Notes: generated by a model from the sequence alone, not told the origin. A DNA stretch of 64,000 nucleotides from Rothia uropygialis (GCF_004137765.1 NZ_NOIS01000004.1:1-64000), one strand, 5' to 3'; counted from the first letter of the stretch, positions 46,127 through 55,442 are shown. Numbers and translations are program-made.

Positions 46127-48664
46127 ATGACCGCGCGCACCCGAATCCACGACGACCCGATTGAGCTGTGGCGTTCCGTCGCTCAGCTCAGCCCTCGGGT
46201 TTTGCCGAGGCCTCGGGCATCGGAGCGCGCCTCCACAGTCAAGGATTACCTGTCAGGGCACCATCTTCCGTGGGAACCCGCCGCCGGTCACATCAGCAAT
46301 GGCAAAGACCGCGCCTGGCGCCACGTCGTCTTCGCCGGATTGGTCCAATACCGCCGCCTCATGACGTTTACGGGCCTCATCTCCGACGACGCCGCCCAAA
46401 CTGCTGAACTCACGGCGCTCTTCGCGGCCCGCGTGACCGAGGACGGCCGACTCCTTGCGGAAAGTCTCGAATTGTCCCGTGCGGCCTGGGCAGCGGCCGT
46501 TCTCGGGCGACAAGCCGACGTGCCAACTTTGTTCGCAGACGCGGCCGAGCAGTGGAGGACTGGTGCCGTCAAGGTGCTCCGCGAACGCCGCGTACAGATG
46601 CATGGCGTGCGGTACCACCGGATCACGAACGACATCGAGCGGGATCACCCGCTGGACCGGGCCGACATAACGCAAATTATCAAGTACACACGAAGTTGGC
46701 TCGGCCTTCAGGCCTTGTTCCCGGACAAGCCGAAGAACCTTCCCATACGCATTGCGAGCACTCTGGTTCCACCGGTCAACTCGGTGGGAGACATGTCTTT
46801 GCTGAACCACCCCGCAGCGGAGGACCTCGACCTCGCAACGGATACCACGAGATTCCGTCAGGCTGCTGCCGGGCTCCTCGGGGTGGATGCCGCGGAATCC
46901 TTCGAAGACGTCACAGAATCCCGGGAGATTCTCTACTATGCGCTCGCCCCGCAGATGGTCCCCGAAGGAACCTTCCATCTGGATCGTCCAACCGCAGCCA
47001 CACAATTTGCCATCAACGCGGCGCTTAACGAGCTGTCGCACGCGGAAGGGCTCTGGTGCTGCCCACGACGGACAGCCGCCGGGGCTCCGGATCCGGCGTG
47101 GACCGATGACATGCTGGCCGGTTTGGTGACCCGGCGCGCGGTTGCGATGGCGAACATTCCCGACCCCGCAGAGCTGTTCGACCCTGAGCCCTTGGAATGG
47201 TCCGAAAGCCGTCAGATCTTCGCACCTCACCCCGATTTGGCGCAATTCGAGATCCTGCGGTCCTCACCCCTCCTTGATCGCACGGATGGCAACGACACGG
47301 GATCATATTCGGACGATCAAGACCGTCAGGGGGCTCGGACTGATCAACCTGTTTTCGCCCTGGGAGCCTCCCCTGCACATGTTCGGTTGTTGCCGGGCAT
47401 GGAAGACGACGAACCGTATCGAGAGTTCACGAAAGATGAGAACGTGGAGGCCGTCCACGCGATCGACTCCGTGCTCAACGCCCTGAGGCATCTTTCGCCT
47501 CACATGACGCCAGAGGACTACGAACTCTGGGACGAAACCGCCGAGGCCGTCTTGGCGAGCGTCGAAAGAGTCCGCACCCTGCTCCGGGAACGCCAGCGCT
47601 TTCACGAAGTGGTTCCCATGCTGCTGCGCAACGAAGAGGTCGTCACGGATATCGCGGAAGCGCTCGCCGAATCCTCCGGCGGGATCGCGGAAAAGGAAGA
47701 AGAGTTGGCAAGGCTGACTCAGCTGCATGATGCCGCTCGAGCGCGCTCCATGGAGTTCAGCGACGCAATTGCCACACACCTGAAGGACGAGCCGAGAATG
47801 ATCTCGCGTCTTGCGACCTTCGGCCGTGTGCGCGCGCCATGGCGAGAGCATCTGTCCCAGCTTCGCCGCAGTCAAAGCAACGCGCAAACCGAGGAACAGG
47901 ACGCACAGACGAAGGTGGACGGGGTGCACAGAGAACTCCGGCAGCTTCGGGCCGCCCACGAAGCGCTGCGCGATGACCTCAGAGAAAACAAGGCCTCCGT
48001 TCTATCGCTCAGAGACGAGCTGGCCAGTTATCGATACCCTGATCAGGCGATCGATCAGGAATGGCTTGCGGGCGACTGGCAGGAAGCCGGCGCCCTGGCC
48101 CCGTGGCTCGACGCCGAAGTCCAAGAGGCACGCTTCGAGGCGTTCCAGGCTGCACTGCGTATGCACTCGATGGCCATCCGGGGCTTGCCCACGGAATTCC
48201 GCGCCGGCCTGTTGGCCGCTCGGGATCTTCTGAGCGGACACCCCAGCGACGATGCCGATGCTGTTTACGCCGCATGGCAGGTCTTGTGTCTGGTTTTTCC
48301 CCAGGTCAGCATCCAAGCCGAGTTCTTGCCCGGGATATGCCGCAGTTTGGGCGAGAACCGGTTGGGTTGGGTTGTCTATTCCGATTCCGCCCGCCTCCGA
48401 CCTGGCGTCGCGTACGCCGGTATGTTGCATACCCAGCGAGCAATACTCTTTGCGGACAAGAGCGACGACGCTGCCGGCGCAGACCAAGTCGCCGGAAGCG
48501 GAATCGCCTCGGCAACGGCGGAACATAGCTCTTCTCCGTACATGGTTCCGCCGGACGCTGCGCAGATTGCCTTGGCGAAGGCCAACGCGTGTTCCGTCGA
48601 TTGGGCGCCGTCGCGAACCAACGCCTACGAGCTTGCCCTCGCGGCGTCGAGATATTCGGGATAG
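46127..48664 (+). CDS. 845-residue protein, apparently a helicase-related protein lacking ATPase motifs
   Basis: I recognise no active domain. The overall plan resembles large actinobacterial superfamily 1 (DNA2/NAM7-like) helicases: an N-terminal all-helical region, a central coiled coil (~residues 515-630, rich in Glu/Leu/Arg) and a segment 'AWQVLCLVFPQVSIQAEF' followed by 'LGENRLGWVVYSDSARLRPG'. In those helicases the second segment carries a Walker B 'DEAGQ' and a following 'GDPLQ'; here these read 'SDSAR' and 'FADKSD'. No GKT Walker A is visible, and the C-terminal RecA domain is missing. The reading frame is long, open and in the local codon style, so it is probably expressed with a non-ATPase role. 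The helicase kinship is an inference. Confidence 0.6.
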   Translation: MTARTRIHDDPIELWRSVAQLSPRVLPRPRASERASTVKDYLSGHHLPWEPAAGHISNGKDRAWRHVVFAGLVQYRRLMTFTGLISDDAAQTAELTALFAARVTEDGRLLAESLELSRAAWAAAVLGRQADVPTLFADAAEQWRTGAVKVLRERRVQMHGVRYHRITNDIERDHPLDRADITQIIKYTRSWLGLQALFPDKPKNLPIRIASTLVPPVNSVGDMSLLNHPAAEDLDLATDTTRFRQAAAGLLGVDAAESFEDVTESREILYYALAPQMVPEGTFHLDRPTAATQFAINAALNELSHAEGLWCCPRRTAAGAPDPAWTDDMLAGLVTRRAVAMANIPDPAELFDPEPLEWSESRQIFAPHPDLAQFEILRSSPLLDRTDGNDTGSYSDDQDRQGARTDQPVFALGASPAHVRLLPGMEDDEPYREFTKDENVEAVHAIDSVLNALRHLSPHMTPEDYELWDETAEAVLASVERVRTLLRERQRFHEVVPMLLRNEEVVTDIAEALAESSGGIAEKEEELARLTQLHDAARARSMEFSDAIATHLKDEPRMISRLATFGRVRAPWREHLSQLRRSQSNAQTEEQDAQTKVDGVHRELRQLRAAHEALRDDLRENKASVLSLRDELASYRYPDQAIDQEWLAGDWQEAGALAPWLDAEVQEARFEAFQAALRMHSMAIRGLPTEFRAGLLAARDLLSGHPSDDADAVYAAWQVLCLVFPQVSIQAEFLPGICRSLGENRLGWVVYSDSARLRPGVAYAGMLHTQRAILFADKSDDAAGADQVAGSGIASATAEHSSSPYMVPPDAAQIALAKANACSVDWAPSRTNAYELALAASRYSG

Positions 48665-48802
48665 CCCACCGCGACACTCGGGGGCAGGAGTTCCCATCGT
48701 GGTGCTGACCAGCGATTACACCGGTAAAATCGAAGTTGTGCGCCGGCTCCCGCCCGAGAGGCCGACGCGCGCGATCGTCGTCCCGCGCCAGAAAGATTCT
48801 CC

Positions 48803-49789
48803 ATGGAAAGTATCGGCCAGCCGTACCTGCGGGCCATTTACGATGATGTGCCTGGCCCGTGGCGTTCTGTGCTGAGCCATCTGCCGCTGTACTGCGCCGG
48901 TCTTCTGGTGATGTGGACCCTTGGAATTCTCAACAGATTTTCCGGCGCTCAGTCAGTCTCGGCTCCGACGCTTCGATCCGTGACCCCAACCATTACCTTT
49001 GTGGCGTGGCTCGTGCTGTTGATCTACACGGCTTTCCTGATCCTGGTCGCGGTGAGACCGCGCCCGTCAGGCAGTCCGCCCGTCAGCTTGCAACGGCGTC
49101 TGGCCAGAACGGCCGCGCCTACAATCCAAACGTCACTGGTCATGGGAATCATCCAGGGCGGCGAGGTCATCATCGGCAACATATGGCGCGGGCCCGCCCC
49201 TCATTTCGGCGACCTTTGGTTGACCGCGCTGTTTTACATGTTGGAAGCGGCGATTGGAGTCGCGGCCTTCTGCATGCTGTTCGCGACCATCGCGGTTGTC
49301 CTTTCTCCCGTCATGCGACGTTGGTGGACATATGCCCTCGGCGCGTGGGCCGTCTATGGCGTCATCGACCGGTTCCAGAGGTATGCAACTTTTGTGCCTC
49401 TTCCCTGGGCAAACGAGGCCATGTTCCATTCGGGGTTGGACTTCGGTAAGACCGCCGTGACCAATGTATTCATTAATGGGTTTCCCGGTAATTACATTTC
49501 CTCCGGCACGGAATCGACCGTCCCACAACCTCCTTACACCAACATTGATGTTCACAATATTTGGATCAATGGGGGAATAGTTTTGGTGTGCGCCGCAGTC
49601 CTGACGGTCACGGCGCTGGTTTACGTGTCGCGCGCTCGGGCGGAATTGAGGCGATCGGGCGGTCCTGCTCGTACCGGAGCATCTTCTGTCAGCAGGCCTT
49701 CGCCAGGCGAAACATACACAGAGGAGAGCAGTCTCATTCCCTGGGACCATGACGATGCCCCACCCTCCTCCCGTAGACTTGGCCCGTGA
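48803..49789 (+). CDS. membrane protein of unknown function
   Basis: This is a 328-residue protein with six hydrophobic segments (around residues 26-44, 63-84, 104-122, 140-172, 175-190 and 248-270). A long loop between the fifth and sixth segments (~190-250) is probably extracytoplasmic, and the C-terminal ~50 residues are polar. I recognise no family. It overlaps the cardiolipin synthase gene by four bases (GTGA), so the two are translationally coupled, suggesting a membrane-related role. The start is weakly supported: only AGAAAGA precedes the ATG. Confidence 0.7.
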   Translation: MESIGQPYLRAIYDDVPGPWRSVLSHLPLYCAGLLVMWTLGILNRFSGAQSVSAPTLRSVTPTITFVAWLVLLIYTAFLILVAVRPRPSGSPPVSLQRRLARTAAPTIQTSLVMGIIQGGEVIIGNIWRGPAPHFGDLWLTALFYMLEAAIGVAAFCMLFATIAVVLSPVMRRWWTYALGAWAVYGVIDRFQRYATFVPLPWANEAMFHSGLDFGKTAVTNVFINGFPGNYISSGTESTVPQPPYTNIDVHNIWINGGIVLVCAAVLTVTALVYVSRARAELRRSGGPARTGASSVSRPSPGETYTEESSLIPWDHDDAPPSSRRLGP

Positions 49790-51261
49790 ATTACTCGCTC
49801 CTGGACGTCCCCGGTTTGCCGCCCTGGGTCGATACAACGCTGGTTGTCATCGATTTGTTGATCCGCATTATTGCCCTGTGCTGGATCCCGTACAACCGAA
49901 AGCCGTCCGTGGCCCTGGGATGGCTCATGGCAATTTTCCTCATCCCTTACGTAGGAATTGTGGCGTTCTTGATCATCGGGTCAACCTATCTGCCTCGTGG
50001 ACGCCGGGAACGCCAAACCCACATGAATGAGATCATTCGTGAGCAAATCGGAGACCAACCCATCTTGGGAGACACCTCGGGGTTGCGGGAGCCGGATTTG
50101 TCCTCCGCGAAGCTGAACTACAAACTCGGCTCCTTGCCGATGGCAGGCGGCAATCGCCTGGAATTTCTTCGTGACAACCACGAGTCCATGCGCCTGATGG
50201 CCGATGCCGTCGACCAGGCCAAGGAATACGTTCATTTCGAGTTCTACATCGTCGCGTACGACGAAACGAGCGCGCCCCTTTTGGACTCCCTGTTCCGTGC
50301 GCATCGCCGCGGGGTTAAGGTACATATTCTGGTGGACCAGCTCGGTTCTGCGGGCTACCCCGGCTACAGCAAGCTGGTGAAAATGCTGGACGATTCGGGC
50401 ATCTCTTGGCGGAGGTCCCTGCCCATTCGTCCGTGGCGCGGCGAATATCAGCGACCTGATCTGCGGAACCACCGCAAGATCCTGGTCATCGACGGAGATA
50501 TTGCATTCTCCGGATCGCAAAACATCATCAACCGGTCCTACAACAAGCGTGCCAACCTCCGGAAAGGCCTGGCGTGGAAGGACCTGATGCTCCGGCTTGA
50601 AGGCCCCATGGTCGATGAGCTCAACGCGCTCTTCATCTCCGACTGGTATTCCGAGACGGGAGACCTCCTGCTGGATGAGGTTGACCAGGAGTTGCCGGCC
50701 GTGGATTCCGGGGTCCGGGCCCAGGTGGTTCCCTCAGGGCCGGGATTCGAAACCGAAAATAATCTGCGGCTCATCAATCATTTGATCTACAACGCGGAAC
50801 GTCGGATCGTCATCTGCAGCCCCTACTTTGTGCCGGATGACTCCCTCAAAATGGGGCTCACCACCGCCGCGCAGTCCGGCATCGAGATCCACCTGATCGT
50901 ATGCGAGAAAGGTGATCAATTCTTCCCGCACTTCGGCCAGCGGTCTTACTACGAAGCCCTCTTGGAGAGCGGAATCAAAATTCACCTCTACCCGGCGCCC
51001 ACCGTTCTGCATTCGAAGTTCATGATTATCGACGACGACGTCGCCTTTATCGGTTCGTCGAATATGGACCAGCGGTCATTTGCCCTGAACCTTGAGGTAT
51101 CGCTGTTGATCCTGGACAAGGAGGTCACGGCGGAGCTCCAGGAGATCGCGGATGACTACCTCGAGACCAGCTTCGGGATCGACTACGACGAATGGAAGAA
51201 ACGACCGCTGCGCATGAAGGCGTTGGAGAACGTGTGCCGTCTGACTTCGGGGCTTCTGTAG
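49786..51261 (+). CDS. cls: cardiolipin synthase (phospholipase D family)
   Basis: This 491-residue enzyme has two N-terminal TM helices (~14-35 and ~44-66), then two phospholipase D HKD motifs: 'NHRKILVIDGDIAFSGSQN' near residue 225 and 'LHSKFMIIDDDVAFIGSSN' near residue 406. It makes cardiolipin from two phosphatidylglycerol molecules at the membrane. Length is typical for bacterial Cls. GTG start overlapping the previous stop codon. Confidence 0.93.
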   Translation: MNYSLLDVPGLPPWVDTTLVVIDLLIRIIALCWIPYNRKPSVALGWLMAIFLIPYVGIVAFLIIGSTYLPRGRRERQTHMNEIIREQIGDQPILGDTSGLREPDLSSAKLNYKLGSLPMAGGNRLEFLRDNHESMRLMADAVDQAKEYVHFEFYIVAYDETSAPLLDSLFRAHRRGVKVHILVDQLGSAGYPGYSKLVKMLDDSGISWRRSLPIRPWRGEYQRPDLRNHRKILVIDGDIAFSGSQNIINRSYNKRANLRKGLAWKDLMLRLEGPMVDELNALFISDWYSETGDLLLDEVDQELPAVDSGVRAQVVPSGPGFETENNLRLINHLIYNAERRIVICSPYFVPDDSLKMGLTTAAQSGIEIHLIVCEKGDQFFPHFGQRSYYEALLESGIKIHLYPAPTVLHSKFMIIDDDVAFIGSSNMDQRSFALNLEVSLLILDKEVTAELQEIADDYLETSFGIDYDEWKKRPLRMKALENVCRLTSGLL

Positions 51262-51295
51262 CTTCCGATCGGTGCGGCGGGTGTAAAGCGAACTG

Positions 51296-51997
51296 TCAGT
51301 CCAGCTGACCGTGCCGCCAAGCGCTTGCGGATGATTCGAGCTCTTCGGCCGTGGTGATCAGTCGGCGGGAAGCCTTGGTGAGCCGATTCCCTTGAGCAGT
51401 GGATCCGGGGGAAGAGACGAATTCCCCGGCGTGCAGATGCCCTTCAGCTCCAACGGCCTCGACTGCGACGTCGGCGCGGTCCGCGGCAACGGCTTGGCCA
51501 AGGGCGACGACGCGGCAGAATGCGCCAAACCGTTCCAGGGCGACGTCGAATTCCCCCGTATAGGCACCGGTGAGAATCGCGTCGATGGTCCGGCACACTT
51601 CCTCGGCTTTCGGAGGATCGGCGACACCTGCCACCACTCGAGAGACTTGGGCCGCATCCTGTCCCAAATGATAATGGCGGCTAATGGTTTCTGGGCTCTG
51701 CCGTACAGCGTCTCGGAGAGCGTAAATTCGCCACAACGCACCGGGCAGAGAGACGCCGGGGGCTTCCGCCCACATTTCGGCGATCGCTTCTAACCCATAG
51801 TGATCAGTGAATTCTACGAGCCTTTCGGTCACGGCTGGGTCGCTGTTCTCGCGGCCTTGGGTCAACAGCGCCCAAGCCGATGAGTGAGCAGCCTGGGCTA
51901 TGACCTCGGGGTCCGCTCCTCCCGCGAGGTGCTCGAACATCCCCGGCGAGAACTTCACGGGGCTGTGGTGCTTTGAGGGCTGGCTCGATCCTGACAT
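51296..51997 (-). CDS. conserved actinobacterial protein of unknown function
   Basis: This is a 233-residue soluble, helix-rich protein. The segments 'FSPGMFEHLAGGADPEVIAQAAH', 'VSLPGALWRIYALRDAV' and 'IDAILTGAYTGEFDVALERFGAF' are recognisable as a protein found across actinobacteria, but I know no function for it. No signal peptide or membrane segment is seen. It converges on cls and has a start ATG at 51997. Confidence 0.7.
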   Translation of the reverse strand: MSGSSQPSKHHSPVKFSPGMFEHLAGGADPEVIAQAAHSSAWALLTQGRENSDPAVTERLVEFTDHYGLEAIAEMWAEAPGVSLPGALWRIYALRDAVRQSPETISRHYHLGQDAAQVSRVVAGVADPPKAEEVCRTIDAILTGAYTGEFDVALERFGAFCRVVALGQAVAADRADVAVEAVGAEGHLHAGEFVSSPGSTAQGNRLTKASRRLITTAEELESSASAWRHGQLD

Positions 51998-52200
51998 GCG
52001 CCCAGTCTAGGCTTCCGAGCGGTGGCGTGACCGTGCAGATTCTCACGGTTCGCCACACGGAAACGCGGTCCTGCCCCCACGAGGCTGCGCGACATGGTTT
52101 TGACGTGAGGGTGATGACATCCGTTAGATCGAGGCCGTTTGATGTTGTAGACTAGATGAGCTTGAGTCAAGCGCGTGTTGACCGCGTCCGACTCAGGTGG

Positions 52201-52273
52201 GCGCCTTTAGCTCAGTTGGTAGAGCATCGGACTTTTAATCCGTGGGTCGTGGGTTCGAGCCCCACAGGGCGCA
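52201..52273 (+). tRNA. tRNA-Lys (TTT)
   Basis: This is a 73-base cloverleaf: acceptor GCGCCTT pairs with AGGGCGC (one G-U), the anticodon loop CTTTTAA gives anticodon TTT, and the T arm is GTGGGTTCGAGCCCCAC. CCA is not encoded. The gene is intact. Its 3' 34 bases plus six following bases recur at 59415-59454, marking it as the integration site of the downstream element. Confidence 0.96.
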
Positions 52274-52279
52274 CTGTTT
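52240..52279 (+). repeat. att site (left copy), 3' end of tRNA-Lys
   Basis: These 40 bases (CCGTGGGTCGTGGGTTCGAG... to ACTGTTT) are repeated exactly at 59415-59454 in the same orientation. The element between the repeats carries an integrase stub, conjugation gene remnants and IS elements, so this pair is read as attL/attR. Confidence 0.9.
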
Positions 52280-52285
52280 CGTGGG

Positions 52286-52319
52286 ATCCCGTTCCGGCTT
52301 CGGCCGGGGCGGGATTTTT
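52286..52319 (+). terminator. tRNA-Lys terminator
   Basis: A 13-bp stem (52286-52298 with 52303-52315), a TTCG loop and a T run follow the tRNA. A similar terminator with small differences follows the right att copy at 59459-59492. Confidence 0.8.
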
Positions 52320-52516
52320 CACGTTCCTTCGCGGGACCTCAATAGGCGCCCAAGCCACCGATCCGAGCAAGTCCCCCAGAGTAATGCCTAGATGACCAGC
52401 GATGACGCCAAGATCATGGATGGTAAACGCAGTCTTCCCATGTAGCCGGGCAGACACTCCGGATTGACTGACGCCCAATGCGGTTGCTAGTTCAGGTTGA
52501 TTGACAGCACGCCTAG

Positions 52517-53651
52517 TTGTTGTGGGTCATGACGTTGTAGGCACTGGATCGGGAATGAGGGAAAGGGCCTCGACTGGTCAGGATGGAGGCCTCTAGTGTA
52601 ACCCTCCGACCAGCAGACCCGTTCCATGACCCACGCTCATGCCCAGCTGACCCCGGCGGGAAGGCACCGCCTCGTCACCGGTATCACCGAGCACGCCCGT
52701 CCGCTCTCCCTCCTCACAGGCGAAACCGGTGTGGCCCGCTCGATGCTGAGCAAATGGGTCATCGGTATCGTGGCGAGGGCCTCGAGGCTCTCAGTGATCG
52801 CTCCAGTGCCCCCAGCAGGCGTCCGAGACGACTACCGATCAAGGCGATCGATCCCATCGGCACTTGGCGACGGGAGCACAAAAGGTCCGCCCGCCGGATC
52901 CACCTCGAACTCACCACCGGCGGCTACCACTGCTGCCTATACACTGTGGGCAGATGGCTCAACCGACTGGGAATCTCACGGTCTCGTGACCTCGACCCAA
53001 ACGGAGGGAACAACCGCCAGGCCGGCAGGATCACCGCCCGGTTCCCCGGCCACATGCTTCACCGGGATGTGAAGAAGCTCGGCGCGATCCCCGATGGTGG
53101 TGCCCTGGCGGGCTCATGGGCGCGGCAGCAAGCCTGTCCTGGCAGGCCAGCGGGCTCACAAGCAGCGCGTGGGATGCACCTATCTCCGCTCAGCCGTCGA
53201 TGGGTACTCCCGCCTGGCATACACCGTAGCCCTCACGGATGAGACCGCGTCCACGACCGTCGGGGTCTTCACCCCGAGCCAGGGCGTTCTTCCCAGCCCA
53301 CGGCAACACCTGGATCGTGCCCGTGACCCCCGATCACGGCGCAAACTTATCGGATCGCGGCGTTGACTCGGACCGGGCAGGCCTTGGCTTCTTGCCATCA
53401 GCGCATCCGGGCCTACACGCCCCGGCCATACCGGGATGGTCGAGCGGTATCAGCGGCTGCTGGCCGAGGAATGCCTCTACGCCCGCGTCTATGACTAGCA
53501 ACAGGCCCGTTAGGATGCGATGGGGTGTGGGTCCATCACTAGAACTATCATCGGCCCCACCCCTCGTGTGCCGGCCAGTCACCGGCCCGCCGCGTCCACG
53601 AACGTGTCGACAACCTCATACCCTCATACCCTCATACAATTAGATCAGTTT
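52517..53651 (+). pseudogene. degenerate IS481-family transposase and element
   Basis: Fragments in successive frames match an IS481 transposase: 'MTHAHAQLTPAGRHRLVTGI' (from 52626), 'RYRGEGLEALSDRSSAPSRR', 'HRDVKKLGAIPDGG', 'LRSAVDGYSRLAYTVAL', and finally 'YHRPHPSCAGQSPARRVHER' ending at 53651. At least four frameshifts separate them, so the gene is dead. The ends show weak inverted similarity (52519-52538 against 53613-53632). The right end carries three tandem copies of CCTCATAC (53614-53637). The insertion disrupts the XRE regulator. Confidence 0.8.
53614..53637 (+). repeat. tandem repeat (CCTCATAC)x3
   Basis: Three exact head-to-tail copies of an 8-base unit lie at the right end of the dead IS481-type element. 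They are within the last codons of the transposase remnant. Confidence 0.9.
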
Positions 53652-54116
53652 GAAGCAAAATACGGGACACCAAATGCGGTCCACGCGAAGAACGACGAAC
53701 TGATCGCTTCAGACGCGCGACACCAGGAGCTTCAGAAGACAATCAAAGTCGTTACGCGGGATCGGGGCGAAACAGAGCATGAACTCGCCAAATCTGAAGT
53801 GACTTACCACATCGTTATTACCGATCGAGAAACCGCTTACGCTCACTACGTACTGATGAAACACTCCACGCCCGAAATGGCCGGAACTATGGTTGCAGAT
53901 GAGAATCGTTCCAAGAAATTAACGGCAGCGCAATCTAAAGCAGATTTAGACATTTTGAGAAAGGGAGCCCGACCGACAGAATGGCAGACGAGAAGGAAGA
54001 CGATGAGTCAGGGCCTCGAATCCGCGCCACGTTCCACGTCGACCGCGAGACGCCCGCGCACCCTGCAACAGTGGGATGAACGGGCATCGCGACAGCGAAG
54101 TAGTCGCCTTCGCTAG
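53640..54116 (+). CDS. hypothetical protein fragment, 5' end lost to IS481-type insertion
   Basis: An open frame of about 158 codons continues from the IS boundary to TAG at 54116 without its own plausible start. The protein is polar and helical ('FEAKYGTPNAVHAKNDELIA', 'KLTAAQSKADLDILRKG') and Arg/Ser-rich at the end. I recognise no family. Base composition is lower in G+C than the flanking core genome. It may be the C-terminal part of a mobilisation or cargo protein of the element. Confidence 0.4.
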   Translation, partial: LDQFEAKYGTPNAVHAKNDELIASDARHQELQKTIKVVTRDRGETEHELAKSEVTYHIVITDRETAYAHYVLMKHSTPEMAGTMVADENRSKKLTAAQSKADLDILRKGARPTEWQTRRKTMSQGLESAPRSTSTARRPRTLQQWDERASRQRSSRLR

Positions 54117-54386
54117 CAAAAGGCGAGCAACCATCGCAGGAACCACAAAGGAGATCTAAAGACGCAAGTTCCTTGCGGCCAAACGAACAAGATGGGTAAT
54201 TGATCGATTGCAGAAGCTAAATGAACCATGGCCAACACGAAGGTTGTCTATGCAAGTAAATTTCAGAATCGACGATTTGGTTGCAGAGAGCGAGATATAT
54301 TTTAAAGTTTGGGCATAGTTGATGTGCGTCACACCCATGGTGTTAGGGTCTAGGTGTCCGTAGGATACATAGGAAGAGGAAGACTC

Positions 54387-54926
54387 ATGAACATCAGGTC
54401 CGTAAAAGTAACGACTGCTTCGCTGGTGTCGATCGGGATGCTTTTCGGGGTGGCCACCCCCAGTCTCGCCGCTAACCAGATCTCATCAAACAGCGCCTCT
54501 CAGTCGGGCGATCAACGAGGATCCGAAGAGGGAATGCTTAAGTTCGTCGATGCCTTGGATAAATTGCCCGAAGATCTCAAAATGGCGGATCCTGCAACTA
54601 CGCCAAACTACGAGCAGCGAGTCACGGACGAGCTCGCCAAGCAGGGAATCACCCTTAAGGCCGGGGCTTCCGGGAGTGGTGTCAATACCTAGGCTAGCGT
54701 TGGCGACTGCGTCACCGCCGCTGTGCCCTTCGCGTTTAGCCTGGGCTTCCCAGCTTTCAAGATCGTGAAAGTGGTTCGTACTGCCTACAAGGAGTGGGGT
54801 TCGATGTCCATGGCTGTCAAGGCGATCCAGGGTGGTGAGGGTGCAGCCGAGCTTGGCGAAGAAGGACTCAATATTCTCTCCGAGCTCACATGTGTCGGTG
54901 CGATCTACAGTGCATGCATTGCGTAA
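54387..54926 (+). pseudogene. secreted bacteriocin-like precursor with an in-frame amber codon (cassette A)
   Basis: From ATG 54387 (ribosome binding site AGGAAGAGGAAG) the frame encodes a clear signal peptide ('SLVSIGMLFGVATPSLAANQ', AxA-type site near residue 28), then a polar region. TAG at 54690-54692 (codon 102) is followed by 77 more in-frame codons to TAA at 54924-54926. The part after TAG is protein-like: hydrophobic and Gly-rich with three Cys ('VGDCVTAAVPFAFSLG', 'LSELTCVGAIYSACIA'). This resembles a pro-region followed by a mature bacteriocin-like peptide. The gene downstream is coupled and encodes a four-helix membrane protein. Either this is a recent nonsense mutation or the codon is read through; the sequence alone cannot tell. 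Confidence 0.65.
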
Positions 54927-54935
54927 GGAGTAGTC

Positions 54936-55442
54936 ATGGATAACACAGAGTACATGGCACCAAGTGTAGGTGCAGCGGTAGTTGGATCCGGCGTGGTCGG
55001 CGCCTTTACAGCGATACCTACTTTTGTCGTACTTCTCGTGTTAGGTTTTCTGATTCGCGAAGTTGATCTCGTGTCATTCTGTGTCATCGCACTTGTCACT
55101 GGTGTTGTGTCTGGAATAGCTACGCAATTGCTGACGAGGCAAGAACAGTCGAAAACCAATAAGATTATGCTCTCTGGTGGAAGACCGATCTTTTATGCCT
55201 TTGTTCCGCCGTTGCTTATTGGTGCCATCATGTCGGTAGTTCTTATGCATCAACCGATCTGGATCCTTTTTGGAGCAATCGCCGGGTTGTTGGGAACCAC
55301 CCCCATTGCGCTCATTACGAAGCCGTGGAAAGCTGAAATCTCTGATGAGGAATATCGGCGCCGCAGTAATGCTATGAAGGATTCGATGAAGGAAGGATTT
55401 TCTGAGGTTCGTTCCGAAATGCGACAGAAAAAGCAAAATTAG
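54936..55442 (+). CDS. four-helix membrane protein, candidate immunity protein of cassette A
   Basis: This is a 168-residue protein with four hydrophobic helices (~10-40, 46-66, 84-103, 106-125) and a charged cytoplasmic tail of ~40 residues ('AEISDEEYRRRSNAMKDSMK'). The ribosome binding site AAGGAG overlaps the TAA of the preceding precursor (GCGTAAGGAGTAGTCATG), so translation is coupled. Small membrane proteins in this position are usually immunity proteins that protect the producer. I recognise no named family, so the role is an inference. Confidence 0.65.
   Translation: MDNTEYMAPSVGAAVVGSGVVGAFTAIPTFVVLLVLGFLIREVDLVSFCVIALVTGVVSGIATQLLTRQEQSKTNKIMLSGGRPIFYAFVPPLLIGAIMSVVLMHQPIWILFGAIAGLLGTTPIALITKPWKAEISDEEYRRRSNAMKDSMKEGFSEVRSEMRQKKQN

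Larger units (their letters stand above)
52212..52516 (-). pseudogene. truncated XRE-type HTH regulator
   Basis: The minus-strand frame reads 'NQPELATALGVSQSGVSARL' and 'HDLGVIAGHLGITLGDLLG', the core of a lambda-repressor-like helix-turn-helix. Its N-terminus is cut at about 52517 by the IS481-type element. Its 3' part runs through the terminator and into the antisense of tRNA-Lys, so the natural C-terminus may have been lost at integration. Such regulators commonly control excision or transfer of integrative elements. Confidence 0.65.

Noticed and set aside
53614-53637. Tandem CCTCATAC repeats as a CRISPR-like array
   Set aside because: The units are 8 bases, directly adjacent and only three in number; they lie at the end of a dead IS element and no cas gene is present. 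No CRISPR array is seen in the window.
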